From Roseivivax halotolerans (GTDB lineage Bacteria; Pseudomonadota; Alphaproteobacteria; Rhodobacterales; Rhodobacteraceae): a stretch of 64,000 nt of DNA. This document shows positions 23,902-32,502 of this stretch, one piece after another. The DNA is taken from positions 214,581 through 278,580 of the forward strand of contig NZ_FOXV01000004.1 in assembly GCF_900115815.1 (NCBI RefSeq). The letters are read 5' to 3'. Under the pieces are notes generated by a model. It was not told the origin of the DNA, did not search any database, and saw only the letters and a program-made list of their open reading frames with translations. The position numbers and the translations under genes are program-made. The first letter of the stretch is position 1. Each line of letters begins with the position of its first letter.

Positions 23902-24597
23902 TCAGCCCGCCTTGGCGGGCCAGAGCTGCTGCACGATACCGACGCCCAGCAGGTAGATCGAGCTCGGGATCAGGATCCACGTGGCCCAGGTCTCGGGGTG
24001 AAACTCGACCCAGGCGGCCCAGCCTGCCGCGATGGTCCAGACCAGCGCGATCGGCAGGGTCAGCCACCGCCACCGCGCGGTCCGAACCGGGTGCACGAAC
24101 TTGAGCGGCAGGAACATCGCCACCGCCAGCGCCGCGATCAGTGCGACCATCACCCAGATCGGCGGCTCGACCGCGAAAAAGACGAGGACGAGCATGTTCC
24201 AGCAGCCCGGGAAGCCTTCGAAGGAATAATCGTCCGTCTTCATGCGCGTGTCCGCGAAATACATCGCGGAGGCATAGGTGATGACGATGATCGAATACCA
24301 TCCCGTCCAGCCCGGCAGCAGCCCCGACTGAAAGAGGGCGAAGGCCGGGATGAACACGTAGGTCAGGTAGTCGATGATGAGGTCCAGAAGCACCCCGTCG
24401 AACCGCGCCGCGTTCACCCGCACCTGGTAGCGCCGGGCAAGCGGGCCGTCGACGCCGTCCACCGCGAAGGCCACGACCAGCCAGAGATACATGACCGCCC
24501 AGTCGCCCATCGCCGCCGCGAGAAGCGCCAGCATGGCAAAGACAGAGCCCGTCGCTGTCAGAAGATGGACGAGAAGCGCTTGATGGCGAAGTTTCAT
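23902..24597 (-). CDS. pcs: Phosphatidylcholine synthase
   Basis: 231-residue inner-membrane CDP-alcohol phosphotransferase that joins choline to CDP-diacylglycerol, a one-step route to phosphatidylcholine found in host-associated and marine alphaproteobacteria. The catalytic motif is DGPLAR followed by FDGVLLDLIIDYLTY, fitting the D-G-x2-A-R-x8-G-x3-D-x3-D pattern with the two terminal aspartates; about eight membrane helices are visible. Start is the ATG at 24595-24597; the upstream part of the frame is not family-like. Downstream of the mtaB gene on the same strand. Confidence 0.92.
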   Translation of the reverse strand: MKLRHQALLVHLLTATGSVFAMLALLAAAMGDWAVMYLWLVVAFAVDGVDGPLARRYQVRVNAARFDGVLLDLIIDYLTYVFIPAFALFQSGLLPGWTGWYSIIVITYASAMYFADTRMKTDDYSFEGFPGCWNMLVLVFFAVEPPIWVMVALIAALAVAMFLPLKFVHPVRTARWRWLTLPIALVWTIAAGWAAWVEFHPETWATWILIPSSIYLLGVGIVQQLWPAKAG

Positions 24598-24673
24598 CCC
24601 GGAGTGATGCCGGAAGGCGGGGGCGCCCGCAAGCAATCAGACCCCTTTTCGCCGCAGCGTGACGCGATCGCGC

Positions 24674-25930
24674 TCAGACGTGCAGAACCTGCCCGTCATG
24701 ACGCGCAGGCGTCGCGGTCACAAGCGCGCCCTCGGAGCGCGGCGTCGCGAACCGCACTTCGGTGAATTGCTCGGTCCGGCCCATATCGGGCGCTTCCATC
24801 AGAATGCGGTGCGCCCGGCCCGTCGCGCCGTCGAGATGCCGCGAAACCGCAATGCGCCCCGCCTCGCGCAGACGAGCCGCACGCTCCTTGATCGCGCGGC
24901 CGTCGACTTGCGGCATCCGCGCGGCAGGCGTTCCGGGGCGCGGGGAATAGGGGAAGACGTGCAGCCAGGTGAGCGCGCAGTCCTCCACGAGCCGGAGCGA
25001 ATTGTCGAACTGCGCTTCGGTCTCCGTGGGAAAGCCCGCGATGATATCGGCCCCGAAGGTCATGTCGGGCCGGAGGCGGCGCGCCTCTTCGGCGAAACGG
25101 ATCGCGTCGTCGCGCAAGTGCCGGCGCTTCATGCGCTTCAGAATGAGATCGTCCCCGTGCTGCAGCGACAGGTGCAGATGCGGCATGAGGCGCGTCTCGG
25201 TCGCGATCGCCTGCATCAGGTTCTCGTCCACCTCGATCGAATCGATGGAGGAGATTCGAAGGCGCGGCAGATCGGGCACCAGCTTCAGGATCCGCATGAC
25301 GAGATCGCCAAGCTTCGGCTGCGCGGGCAGATCCGCGCCCCAGGAGGTCAGATCGACCCCTGTCAGAACGATCTCGTTGAAGCCCTCGTCCACGAGCCGC
25401 TTGATCTGGTCGACGACGACGCCTGCCGGCACGGAGCGCGAATTGCCCCGTCCGTAGGGAATGATGCAAAACGTGCAGCGGTGATCGCAGCCGTTCTGGA
25501 CCTGAACATAGGCGCGGCTGCGCGTGCCGAAGCCGTCGATCAGGTGTTCGGCGGTTTCGGTGACCGACATGATGTCGTTGACGCGGACGCGCTCGGTCTG
25601 ACCGACGAAATCGGCGGCCATGTCGCGCCAGACGTCGGGGGTCATCTTCTCGGAATTGCCGATGACCTGGTCGACCTCGTCCATATCGGCGAAGGTTTCG
25701 GGCTCGGTCTGCGCGGCGCAGCCGGTCACGATCACGCGGGCATCCGGGTTCTCACGGCGAAGGCGGCGGATCTCCTGCCGCGCCTTCCGAACCGCTTCGG
25801 AGGTCACGGCGCAGGTATTGACGACAACGGCTCCCGAAAGCCCCGCCTCTTCGGCCATGCGCTTCATCGCCTCGGTCTCGTAGGCGTTGAGGCGGCAGCC
25901 GAGCGTCGTGAATTTGGGCGCGGCGCTCAT
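24674..25930 (-). CDS. mtaB: tRNA (N6-threonylcarbamoyladenosine37-C2)-methylthiotransferase MtaB
   Basis: 418-residue radical-SAM methylthiotransferase that converts t6A37 to ms2t6A in tRNA. Cluster-binding cysteines: TLGCRLNAYETE, VNTCAVTSEA, VTGCAAQ in the UPF0004 domain and CDHRCTFC in the radical-SAM domain; NGC-H-CTFCIIPYGRG is typical. The usual TRAM end is short. The ATG overlaps the dapF stop (TCAT at 25927-25930), so the two genes are translationally coupled, a common alphaproteobacterial pairing. Confidence 0.94.
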   Translation of the reverse strand: MSAAPKFTTLGCRLNAYETEAMKRMAEEAGLSGAVVVNTCAVTSEAVRKARQEIRRLRRENPDARVIVTGCAAQTEPETFADMDEVDQVIGNSEKMTPDVWRDMAADFVGQTERVRVNDIMSVTETAEHLIDGFGTRSRAYVQVQNGCDHRCTFCIIPYGRGNSRSVPAGVVVDQIKRLVDEGFNEIVLTGVDLTSWGADLPAQPKLGDLVMRILKLVPDLPRLRISSIDSIEVDENLMQAIATETRLMPHLHLSLQHGDDLILKRMKRRHLRDDAIRFAEEARRLRPDMTFGADIIAGFPTETEAQFDNSLRLVEDCALTWLHVFPYSPRPGTPAARMPQVDGRAIKERAARLREAGRIAVSRHLDGATGRAHRILMEAPDMGRTEQFTEVRFATPRSEGALVTATPARHDGQVLHV

Positions 25931-26763
25931 GATGCGAGCCCCGCCAGCCAGTCCGGCGTGAGGACGCCGTCGAAGACCCGCGTCGTCGGCCCGGTCATCC
26001 AGACCCCGTCCTCGCGCCAGTCGATCTCGAGCGTTCCGCCATCGAGCTCGACCGTGACCTTGCGCCCCGTCAGGCCCCGTCGCGCCGCGGCCACCGCCGT
26101 CGCGCAAGAGGATGAGCCGGAGGCCAGCGTCACGCCGACGCCCCGTTCCCAGACGCGCATGCGGATGCGATTCTCACCCGTTACCGTCGCCACCTGCACA
26201 TTGGTGCGCTCGGGGTAGAGCGGATGATGCTCGTAGCGTGGCCCGAAAACCTCCAGCGGCACCGCCTCGGCATCGGCCACGAAGAAGGTACAATGCGGAT
26301 TGCCCATACCCGTGGCCGTCGGAGCGCCCTCGATGGGCAGCTCGAGCGTGTCCATTTCCTCGGCCAGCGGCACGTCGGACCACTCGGTCTGCGGCGGCCC
26401 CATATTGACCGACACCGCGCCCGAGGGCGCGCGCGTCACCGGCAAGGATCCACGATCGGTCGTGAGGGTCAGGCTGTCCTTCCCGGTCTCGGTCAGCAGC
26501 ATCTCCGCGATGCAACGGGTCGCGTTCCCGCAGGCAGCCGAGGTCGAGCCATCGGCATTGTAGAAGGTCAGATGGGCATCGCCCTCGCCCCGCGCCTCGA
26601 TGAGCGCGAGCTGGTCGAAGCCGACTCCCCGGTGCCGGTCGCCCAGAGCCTGCGCGAGGGCGGGCGTGACCTGCGTCTCGCGCACACGTCCGTCGAGCAC
26701 GACAAAGTCATTGCCGAGCCCGTGCATCTTGATGAAACTGAGACCGTTCTGCGCGTCCGTCAT
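25927..26763 (-). CDS. dapF: Diaminopimelate epimerase DapF, second catalytic position Ser
   Basis: 278 residues. Interconverts LL- and meso-diaminopimelate for lysine and peptidoglycan synthesis. The two-lobed fold begins FIKMHGLGNDFVVLD; the first catalytic cysteine is Cys78 in SAACGNATRC; the substrate loop GMGNPHC is present. The second catalytic cysteine, normally in an ACGTG-type motif, is replaced: the segment reads GVTLASGSSSCATA, with Ser215 at the expected position. The reading is supported by clean coding around it. Either serine acts as the second base in this lineage or Cys220 substitutes. Coupled to mtaB. The essential pathway makes loss of function unlikely. Confidence 0.92.
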   Translation of the reverse strand: MTDAQNGLSFIKMHGLGNDFVVLDGRVRETQVTPALAQALGDRHRGVGFDQLALIEARGEGDAHLTFYNADGSTSAACGNATRCIAEMLLTETGKDSLTLTTDRGSLPVTRAPSGAVSVNMGPPQTEWSDVPLAEEMDTLELPIEGAPTATGMGNPHCTFFVADAEAVPLEVFGPRYEHHPLYPERTNVQVATVTGENRIRMRVWERGVGVTLASGSSSCATAVAAARRGLTGRKVTVELDGGTLEIDWREDGVWMTGPTTRVFDGVLTPDWLAGLAS

Positions 26764-26840
26764 GGGCGCGCATATACGCGCCTCGTCCGCCCCTTTCCAG
26801 AGGGGGCGACCAGGCTCTTTCGTTTTCAGGAATTTATGGG

Positions 26841-26869
26841 TTGACCCTCTCCGGCGCTCTTTCTAGATA
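26841..26869 (+). promoter_or_regulatory. Promoter of tRNA-Lys
   Basis: TTGACC (26841-26846), 17-bp spacer, TAGATA (26864-26869); the tRNA begins 11 bp after the -10. Confidence 0.75.
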
Positions 26870-26879
26870 GCGCGCCAGT

Positions 26880-26955
26880 GGGCCGTTAGCTCAGTTGGTA
26901 GAGCAACTGACTTTTAATCAGTGGGTCGCAGGTTCGAATCCTGCACGGCTCACCA
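26880..26955 (+). tRNA. tRNA-Lys (anticodon UUU)
   Basis: 76 nt with encoded CCA. Acceptor GGGCCGT / ACGGCTC, D-arm GCTC/GAGC, anticodon stem ACTGA/TCAGT with loop CTTTTAA, T-arm GCAGG/CCTGC with TTCGAAT. A sigma70-type promoter precedes it. Confidence 0.97.
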
Positions 26956-26993
26956 CTGACTTCCTCTCATTTTCCCTGCGATCGCGCCGAACG

Positions 26994-27599
26994 TCAGATG
27001 ACGTCGAAGACGATCAGCGGCACGATGATGGCCGTGCTGAGGGTCGCCAGGCCGAAAATCACGAACAGCCCGTCGCGGGCGAGAAGTGCCGTGGACAGGA
27101 ACAGCACCGCCGCGCCAAGGATCGAGGACGAGAACGGCACGATCTCGAGGAACGGCATCGCGGCGCCGCAGAGCATGCACATGATCTGCACCCACTTGCG
27201 CGCCGGAGCGGTCACGAAGGGGCCGATCCGATTCTTGGCGTGCTTGTCGAGCCATCCCGCAACGCTTCTGAGCTTCGCGACCGCTTGCCGCGCACGCGCG
27301 CCCTCGACCTGACGTTTGGTCAGAAAGTCCGGCAGCCAGAGCTGGTCGCGGCTGATGACCATCTGCGCGGCGATGAAGGCAATGGTCAGCCCGCATGCCG
27401 ATGAGAAAAACGGGATACCGGAGAGCGGCGAGACGACGAGCAAGGCGGGCACCATCATCACCGGCAGGAACGAGCGCGAGCCGAACGCGTCGATGACATC
27501 GGCCAGCGACACGGAGGATGCCCCAGCCAGCTCGTCGAGACGGTCGACGATTTCGCCGACCGGATGCTCGCTTGGCTCGTATGTGTTTGCTTCGCTCAT
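26994..27599 (-). CDS. ExoD family exopolysaccharide synthesis protein
   Basis: 201 residues with three to five membrane segments. The pattern VSLADVIDAFGSRSFLPVMMVPALLVVSPLSGIPFF matches the ExoD family, named after the Rhizobium gene needed for exopolysaccharide production and alkaline growth; molecular function is unknown. KWVQIMCMLCGAAMPFLEIVPFSSSILG is the second conserved block. Start is the ATG at 27597-27599 with AAGGGGA upstream. Divergent from the DksA-like gene; the two share a 130-bp regulatory gap containing an FnrL-like box. Confidence 0.87.
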   Translation of the reverse strand: MSEANTYEPSEHPVGEIVDRLDELAGASSVSLADVIDAFGSRSFLPVMMVPALLVVSPLSGIPFFSSACGLTIAFIAAQMVISRDQLWLPDFLTKRQVEGARARQAVAKLRSVAGWLDKHAKNRIGPFVTAPARKWVQIMCMLCGAAMPFLEIVPFSSSILGAAVLFLSTALLARDGLFVIFGLATLSTAIIVPLIVFDVI

Positions 27600-27662
27600 G
27601 GTTCCCCTTCGAGGCTGAACAGCGCTTGAACGGCCCCGGTTCCGTCGTGTTCGCGCAGGCAT

Positions 27663-27676
27663 TTGACATTCATCAA
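27663..27676 (+). promoter_or_regulatory. FnrL-like box between exoD and the DksA-like gene
   Basis: TTGAC-ATTC-ATCAA matches 9 of 10 positions of TTGAT-N4-ATCAA, centred 63 bp upstream of the DksA-like start codon. It could act on either divergent gene. Confidence 0.6.
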
Positions 27677-27732
27677 GGCAGATCGCCGGCCTATGCGCCA
27701 GCGTGTGAACGGAGTGACTCGGAGGAAAAGCG

Positions 27733-28074
27733 ATGAAAGACGGAACCACACCCGACCGGACGAGGGATGAAGAGAGGCTGCTCGCCTGGCGCGACGAGAT
27801 TCTCGAGCGCGAGACACGGATCGAAGCAGAGCTTGACCAGCCCGTCAGCGCCGATTTCAGCGACGCGGTCACAGAGCGCGAGACTCACGGCGTCGCCGAG
27901 CGGCTCGGCGCGATCGGGATGCGCGAGCTGGCCGCCATCGATGCCGCGCTCGAACGCATCCGCCTCGGCACTTACGGGATCTGCCGCGAATGCGGAGACC
28001 CCATCGAGGCCGCGCGCCTTAACGCGATGCCCACAACGACAGAGTGCCTCGAATGCGCCGGCGCGCACGGCTGA
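27733..28074 (+). CDS. TraR/DksA family zinc-finger protein
   Basis: 113 residues. An N-terminal coiled coil (about 10-75) ends in a C4 zinc finger with Cys84, Cys87, Cys105 and Cys108 (GICRECGDPIEAARL, ECLECAG). DksA-type proteins insert the coiled coil into the RNA polymerase secondary channel and modulate initiation, often with ppGpp. This one is shorter than classical DksA (about 150), resembling the short DksA/TraR class; the acidic coil tip differs from the DxxDxA motif, so ppGpp cooperation is uncertain. Good GGAGG ribosome site. FnrL-like box upstream. Confidence 0.87.
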   Translation: MKDGTTPDRTRDEERLLAWRDEILERETRIEAELDQPVSADFSDAVTERETHGVAERLGAIGMRELAAIDAALERIRLGTYGICRECGDPIEAARLNAMPTTTECLECAGAHG

Positions 28075-28087
28075 CGCCCGCTGCGCT

Positions 28088-28327
28088 TCAGCCCTTCTCG
28101 AGCGCGTCGATCCGCGCCTTCAGCGCTTCGTTCTCTTCGCGCGCTTTCTGCGCCATTGCACGGACGGCGTCGAATTCCTCGCGGGTGACGAAATCGCGAT
28201 CCGCAAGCCAGCGGTCGAGCATGGATTTCATCGCGGTTTCGGCCTCGGTCTTGGCGCCCTGCGCCACGCCCATCGCGTTCGTCATGAGCTGGCTCAGATC
28301 GTCGAATACCTTGTTGCGCGTCTGCAT
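28088..28327 (-). CDS. ubiK: Accessory factor UbiK family protein
   Basis: 79 residues, formerly BMFP/DUF526. UbiK supports aerobic ubiquinone synthesis as a partner of UbiJ and binds membranes. The N-terminal helix [21 protein letters not shown] is amphipathic, and the C-terminal coiled coil [21 protein letters not shown] with [10 protein letters not shown] forms the trimer. The ATG at 28325-28327 follows CAGGAGACAGAC. Divergent from lgt, an arrangement conserved in many alphaproteobacteria. Convergent with the DksA-like gene (13-bp gap). Confidence 0.9.
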   Translation of the reverse strand: MQTRNKVFDDLSQLMTNAMGVAQGAKTEAETAMKSMLDRWLADRDFVTREEFDAVRAMAQKAREENEALKARIDALEKG

Positions 28328-28419
28328 GTCTGTCTCCTGATTGGTTGGGTTCTATATGGTCCGTCATGGCCCGCGTCTCAAGGTTGACTCTGGCGCGTCC
28401 ACATGGCCTCTCACCGATC

Positions 28420-29304
28420 ATGACCGGTGCCCTTCCCTTCCCGAACATCTCGCCCGAGCTCTTCTCCATCTCGGTGGCGGGCATCGAATTCGCGCTGCGC
28501 TGGTATGCGCTTGCCTATATCGCGGGCATCCTGATCGGCTGGCGGATCGCCGTGGCGCTGGTGCGCCGCCCGGTCCTCTGGCGCGCCGAAACGCCGCCGA
28601 TGAGCGCGGAGCAGGTCGAGGAGCTTCTGACCTGGATCATCCTTGGCGTAATTCTCGGCGGCCGGCTCGGCTTCGTGCTGTTTTATCAGCCGGGCTATTA
28701 CCTCGCGAATCCGGCGCAGATATTGGCGGTGTGGCAGGGCGGAATGGCCTTCCATGGCGGACTTCTGGGCGTCATCATCGCGATGGCCCTCTTTTGTTGG
28801 CGCAACCGCGCGCCGGTCCTGACCACGGCCGACATGCTCGCCGTCGCGACGCCGCCGGGGCTCTTGCTGGGTCGGCTCGCCAACTTCATCAATGCCGAGC
28901 TTTGGGGCCGCCCGACCGATCTGCCCTGGGGCGTCGTTTTCCCCGGCGAGATGGCGCAGGCCTGCGGACAGGCGATAGGCGAGGTTTGCGCGCGGCATCC
29001 CTCCCAGCTCTACGAGGCGGCGCTCGAAGGTCTGGTTCTCGGCGCGCTGCTGCTTTGGCTCGCCTTTCGGCGCGGCCTTCTCAAGCGGCCCGGAATGGCT
29101 GCGGGCATTTTCGTCGCGGGCTACGGGCTGGCCCGTTTCCTCGTCGAATTTGTCCGCCAACCCGACGCGCAATTCGTGAGCGAAGGAAATCCGCTGGGCC
29201 TCGCCTGGCATATCGGTGGCTACGGGCTGACGATGGGCCAGATCCTGTGCTTGCCGATGCTCGCGCTCGGTCTCTTCCTGATCCTCCGAGCCCGGCGCCC
29301 GTGA
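28420..29304 (+). CDS. lgt: Prolipoprotein diacylglyceryl transferase
   Basis: About 294 residues, seven membrane helices. Transfers diacylglycerol from phosphatidylglycerol to the lipobox cysteine of prolipoproteins in the inner membrane. Family motifs: [27 protein letters not shown] (essential His), and the Lgt signature [17 protein letters not shown]. The start is uncertain: ATG at 28420 ([16 protein letters not shown]) best matches family N-termini but lacks a clear ribosome site; an ATG at 28366 would add 18 residues. The stop overlaps the next gene's GTG start (GTGA), giving the operon lgt-midA-pgeF. Confidence 0.93.
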   Translation: MTGALPFPNISPELFSISVAGIEFALRWYALAYIAGILIGWRIAVALVRRPVLWRAETPPMSAEQVEELLTWIILGVILGGRLGFVLFYQPGYYLANPAQILAVWQGGMAFHGGLLGVIIAMALFCWRNRAPVLTTADMLAVATPPGLLLGRLANFINAELWGRPTDLPWGVVFPGEMAQACGQAIGEVCARHPSQLYEAALEGLVLGALLLWLAFRRGLLKRPGMAAGIFVAGYGLARFLVEFVRQPDAQFVSEGNPLGLAWHIGGYGLTMGQILCLPMLALGLFLILRARRP

Positions 29305-30365
29305 GCCTTTCCGAGATCATCCAGAGCCGCATCGCGACCGAAGGTCCGATGTCGGTCGCGGAATACATGACGCTTTGCCTGCATCACCCCGAGCACGGCT
29401 ATTACTCCACACGCGATCCGCTGGGACAGGCGGGCGATTTCATCACCGCGCCCGAGATCAGCCAGATGTTCGGAGAACTCATCGGGCTTGCACTGGCCCA
29501 GGCCTGGGCGGACCAGGGCGCGCCCGCGAGCGCAGCGCTCGTCGAACTCGGCCCCGGGCGCGGCACGTTGATGGCCGATGCCTTGCGCGCAACGGCCCGG
29601 GTGCCCGGCTTTCACGACGCGATCCGTGTCACGCTGGTCGAAGCCTCCCCGGCCTTGCGCGCAGCACAGGAGGAGACGCTTGCGGCGCACGCGCCAGTCT
29701 GGGTGGACAGCGTCGACGCGCTTCCGGAGGATCGTCCGCTCTTCGTCATCGCCAACGAATTCTTCGACGCTTTGCCCGTCCGGCAATTTCTGCGCGACGG
29801 CGCTGGCTGGCGTGAGCGGGTGATCGGGCTTTCGGACGGTGCGCTGACCTTCGGGCTTGCAGACCGCGCACCGCGCCCGGACCTGTCACACCGCCTCGAG
29901 GATACATCCGACGGAGATCTCGTGGAGGTCAGCCACGCGTCGCAGGGCGTTGCCGAGGTTCTGGGCGACCGGATCGCGGCACAGGGCGGCGCGGCGCTGA
30001 TCGTGGATTACGGCTCCGAGGCGAGCCTCGGGAATACGTTCCAGGCGCTCCGCGCGCATGAAAAGGTCTCGCCCCTGGACGGGCCCGGCACGGCCGACCT
30101 TACCGCGCATGTGGATTTCGGCGCGCTCTGCCGCGCAGCGGCCCCGGCACATGCTTCGCCCGTCACGACGCAAGGCGTCTTTCTCGAGACGCTCGGCATC
30201 ACGGCACGCGCACAGGCGCTGGCAACCCGGCTTTCGAGCGACGCGCTCGAGACACATATTTCCGCGCATCGCCGGTTGACCCACCCCGATGAAATGGGCT
30301 CTCTCTTCAAGGTGATGGGACTTGTGCCTGAGGGAGCCGCCTTGCCGCCGGGATTGGTGACATGA
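29301..30365 (+). CDS. MidA/NDUFAF7 family SAM-dependent methyltransferase
   Basis: 354 residues. Homologue of mitochondrial NDUFAF7/MidA, which methylates an arginine of the complex I subunit NDUFS2. The N-terminus [37 protein letters not shown] is family-typical, with [12 protein letters not shown] next and the SAM loop [17 protein letters not shown] at about 75. [12 protein letters not shown] follows as a conserved acidic motif. GTG start overlaps the lgt stop; its own stop overlaps the pgeF start in ATGA. A role in NADH dehydrogenase assembly is inferred from the family. Confidence 0.88.
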   Translation: MSLSEIIQSRIATEGPMSVAEYMTLCLHHPEHGYYSTRDPLGQAGDFITAPEISQMFGELIGLALAQAWADQGAPASAALVELGPGRGTLMADALRATARVPGFHDAIRVTLVEASPALRAAQEETLAAHAPVWVDSVDALPEDRPLFVIANEFFDALPVRQFLRDGAGWRERVIGLSDGALTFGLADRAPRPDLSHRLEDTSDGDLVEVSHASQGVAEVLGDRIAAQGGAALIVDYGSEASLGNTFQALRAHEKVSPLDGPGTADLTAHVDFGALCRAAAPAHASPVTTQGVFLETLGITARAQALATRLSSDALETHISAHRRLTHPDEMGSLFKVMGLVPEGAALPPGLVT

Positions 30366-31117
30366 CGCTCGAAATCATCACGTCGCAGGCGCTGTCGCCG
30401 CTGCGGCACGGTTTCTTCACGCGGCGCGGCGGGGCGTCCTCGGGCGTTTTTCAAGGGCTGAACTGCGGCACCGGCTCCTCCGATCAGTCCGAGATGGTAC
30501 GGATCAACCGTGCACGCGTCGCCGATGCGATGCAGGTTGCGCCCCAGGAGCTGGTCACCGTCCACCAGATCCATTCTGCGGAAGTGACCGTGGTGACGCG
30601 CGAGACCGCGCAGCAGCGCCCGCGCGCGGATGCGATGGTGACGCGCGAGCCGGGTCTTGCCCTTGGCATCCTGACGGCCGATTGCCAGCCGGTGCTGTTC
30701 GCCGACCCCGAGGCCGGCGTGATCGGCGCGGCCCATGCCGGGTGGCGCGGTGCGCTCGCCGGCGTGCTCGAGGCGACGGTCGAGGCGATGGTGAAACTCG
30801 GTGCCGACCGCGGCGCGATCCGTGCCGTGATCGGACCGTCGATCAGCCAGCGCGCCTACGAGGTCGGGCCGGACTTCCTCGAGGATTTCGAGGCAGAAGA
30901 CCCGCGATACATGCGTTTTTTTGCCAATGGCGAGGGCGACCGCATGCTGTTCGACCTGCCGGGCTTTGGCCTGATGCGGCTGCGCGAGGCGGGCGTGTCT
31001 GCCGAATGGACCCGGCATTGCACCTACAACGATCCCGAGCGGTTCTTCTCCTATCGCAGGACCACACATGCCAAAGAAGCCGATTACGGGCGGCTTATCT
31101 CCACAATCCGCCTTTGA
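30362..31117 (+). CDS. pgeF: Peptidoglycan editing factor PgeF (LACC1/YfiH family)
   Basis: 251 residues. The family hydrolyses wrongly placed L-Ser in peptidoglycan precursors and also shows purine nucleoside phosphorylase/laccase-like activity. Metal-site residues are visible: His in TVHQIHSAEV, Cys in LTADCQPVLFAD, His in GAAHAGWRGALAG. FSYRR near the C-terminus is conserved. The ATG overlaps the upstream stop. Third gene of a conserved alphaproteobacterial lgt-midA-pgeF operon. Confidence 0.92.
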   Translation: MTLEIITSQALSPLRHGFFTRRGGASSGVFQGLNCGTGSSDQSEMVRINRARVADAMQVAPQELVTVHQIHSAEVTVVTRETAQQRPRADAMVTREPGLALGILTADCQPVLFADPEAGVIGAAHAGWRGALAGVLEATVEAMVKLGADRGAIRAVIGPSISQRAYEVGPDFLEDFEAEDPRYMRFFANGEGDRMLFDLPGFGLMRLREAGVSAEWTRHCTYNDPERFFSYRRTTHAKEADYGRLISTIRL

Positions 31118-31339
31118 ACGCCCGGTTTCCGCCGCATTTACGGAAACAGTCCCGACCATGTGGCAAGAATTTCCCTGATTTCGTGGTCAATTCGCAGCTC
31201 GGCCAATTCGCGAACAATCAGGCGACATTCCGTAAATTGTCCCGCTCTGGTCAAAAGCCCGCCCCAATCCGGCGGCATCTTGGTCTCAAGGGACAGGCAA
31301 TGACCTGTCGAGCACAACAAAGACCAAGGAACAGAGCCC

Positions 31340-31483
31340 ATGAAACCGCAACGCCGCTTCATCCAGTCCATCCTCAAATCCGCAGAGAAGATGGACACCC
31401 CGCTTCCCTGGCAGCGCGGCGCAACGCGCGCGGCCGCCATCGCGCGCCGTAGCGAAAAGGCTCCGGTCCTCAAGCGCGCCTGA
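31340..31483 (+). CDS. Small basic protein of 47 residues, conserved type, unknown function
   Basis: ATG at 31340, TGA at 31481-31483; AAGGA lies 10 nt upstream. The product begins MKPQRRFIQSILKSAEKM, continues TPLPWQRGATRAAAIARR and ends in KRA. It is strongly basic, with a predicted N-terminal amphipathic helix. I recall similar 45-50 residue proteins with the LPWxRGxRRAAxIARR core in Rhodobacteraceae genomes, which supports it as real. A strong terminator with a long T-run follows at 31561-31601 and no other gene lies between, so a dedicated short transcript is likely. Confidence 0.7.
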   Translation: MKPQRRFIQSILKSAEKMDTPLPWQRGATRAAAIARRSEKAPVLKRA

Positions 31484-31560
31484 CCCCGATTCGGCGCAAG
31501 CTTGCCGCGAAATGTGGCGGGCTTACACGCCCTCCCGAGAACAATCCTCCCTCGTGAACT

Positions 31561-31601
31561 CGGATTGGCCGGCACCTCGCCGCCAATCCGTTTCTTTTTT
31601 T
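31561..31601 (+). terminator. Rho-independent terminator after the 47-aa gene
   Basis: Stem CGGATTGGC (31561-31569) / GCCAATCCG (31582-31590) followed by TTTCTTTTTTT. Confidence 0.9.
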
Positions 31602-31710
31602 GACGAAACGATGCGGTTGCGCCTTATTTGTCGCTGAACGCAGTCGCAATGTCCGTTCGTCGTTGTTGGTGGGGGCCAGCACGGATGTGACCAACCTTAG
31701 GGGTGATCAC

Positions 31711-32502
31711 ATGGCCAGCCTTCAGGCACCAATGTACAACGCCGGCACGCCGCGTCCGCTTCGCGTCTCGCAAGAGTCGTTTGCTCGTCCGGTCGGGCGG
31801 CCTCGCCGCGCAGTTTCTCTCATGCGTAGATATGAGGCCGCCGCCCTCCTTCCGGATCTTTCCGTTCAGCACGTCACGCGCACCGCCCCGGCGCATCCGA
31901 TCTTCGAGGAAACCGCCGCGGGGTTCGCCCGCGGTACGCTTCTTCAGACCCCCTCCGGCCCGGTCGCGGTCGAGGATCTTCTGCCCGGCGATTACGTGGA
32001 GACCTCCGACGGGGCCGAGCCCGTCCTCTGGATCGGATCGACCACCTACGTTCCCCGCGTCGAGGACAGCGAAAGCATCCTGACGACGCTCTACCGCGTG
32101 ACCGGCGGCGCGTTCGGCCCGGATCAGCACGGCGCCGACATGGTCTTCGGCCCGGCCGCGCGATTCCGTATCCGCCGCGACAAGTTCCGGGAAACGATCG
32201 GCCATGACAGCGTCTTCGTTCCGCTGGCCGATTATGCGGATGGCGATCGGGTCATTCCGGTCCAGCCCGGCGGCTCGGTTCAGATGTACCACGTCGCCCT
32301 GAGAGAGCATAAGTCGCTCCGCATCGGCGATTTCGAGATCGAGAGCTACCATCCCGGCCCCGGTCTGCGGCGCGAGCTCGGTCCGGCGCTGATGGAGACG
32401 TTCCTGTCGCTATTCCCGAACCTGTCGGCGATCGAGGATTTCGGCGAGCTGTCCTGCCCACGCACCTCGCGCGAGGCAGTGCTGCGCCTCGCCGGGCATT
32501 AA
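31711..32502 (+). CDS. Hint domain-containing protein lacking the catalytic cysteine
   Basis: 263 residues. The Hedgehog/intein (Hint) fold is recognisable from FARGTLLQTPSGPVAVEDLLPGDYVETSDG with VLWIGSTTY, which aligns with the CFxxGTxIxTxxGxxxVExLxxGDxV pattern of Hint modules in roseobacter proteins. The expected first-residue Cys is Gly here, so autoprocessing is unlikely. The N-terminal 65 residues are basic and unrelated; the C-terminal part (about 140-255) is a second conserved block with RIRRDKFRETIGHDSVFVPL. No signal peptide. The ATG at 31711 follows AGGGGTGATC. Its TAA stop shares TTAA with the convergent Lrp-type gene. Confidence 0.75.
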   Translation: MASLQAPMYNAGTPRPLRVSQESFARPVGRPRRAVSLMRRYEAAALLPDLSVQHVTRTAPAHPIFEETAAGFARGTLLQTPSGPVAVEDLLPGDYVETSDGAEPVLWIGSTTYVPRVEDSESILTTLYRVTGGAFGPDQHGADMVFGPAARFRIRRDKFRETIGHDSVFVPLADYADGDRVIPVQPGGSVQMYHVALREHKSLRIGDFEIESYHPGPGLRRELGPALMETFLSLFPNLSAIEDFGELSCPRTSREAVLRLAGH

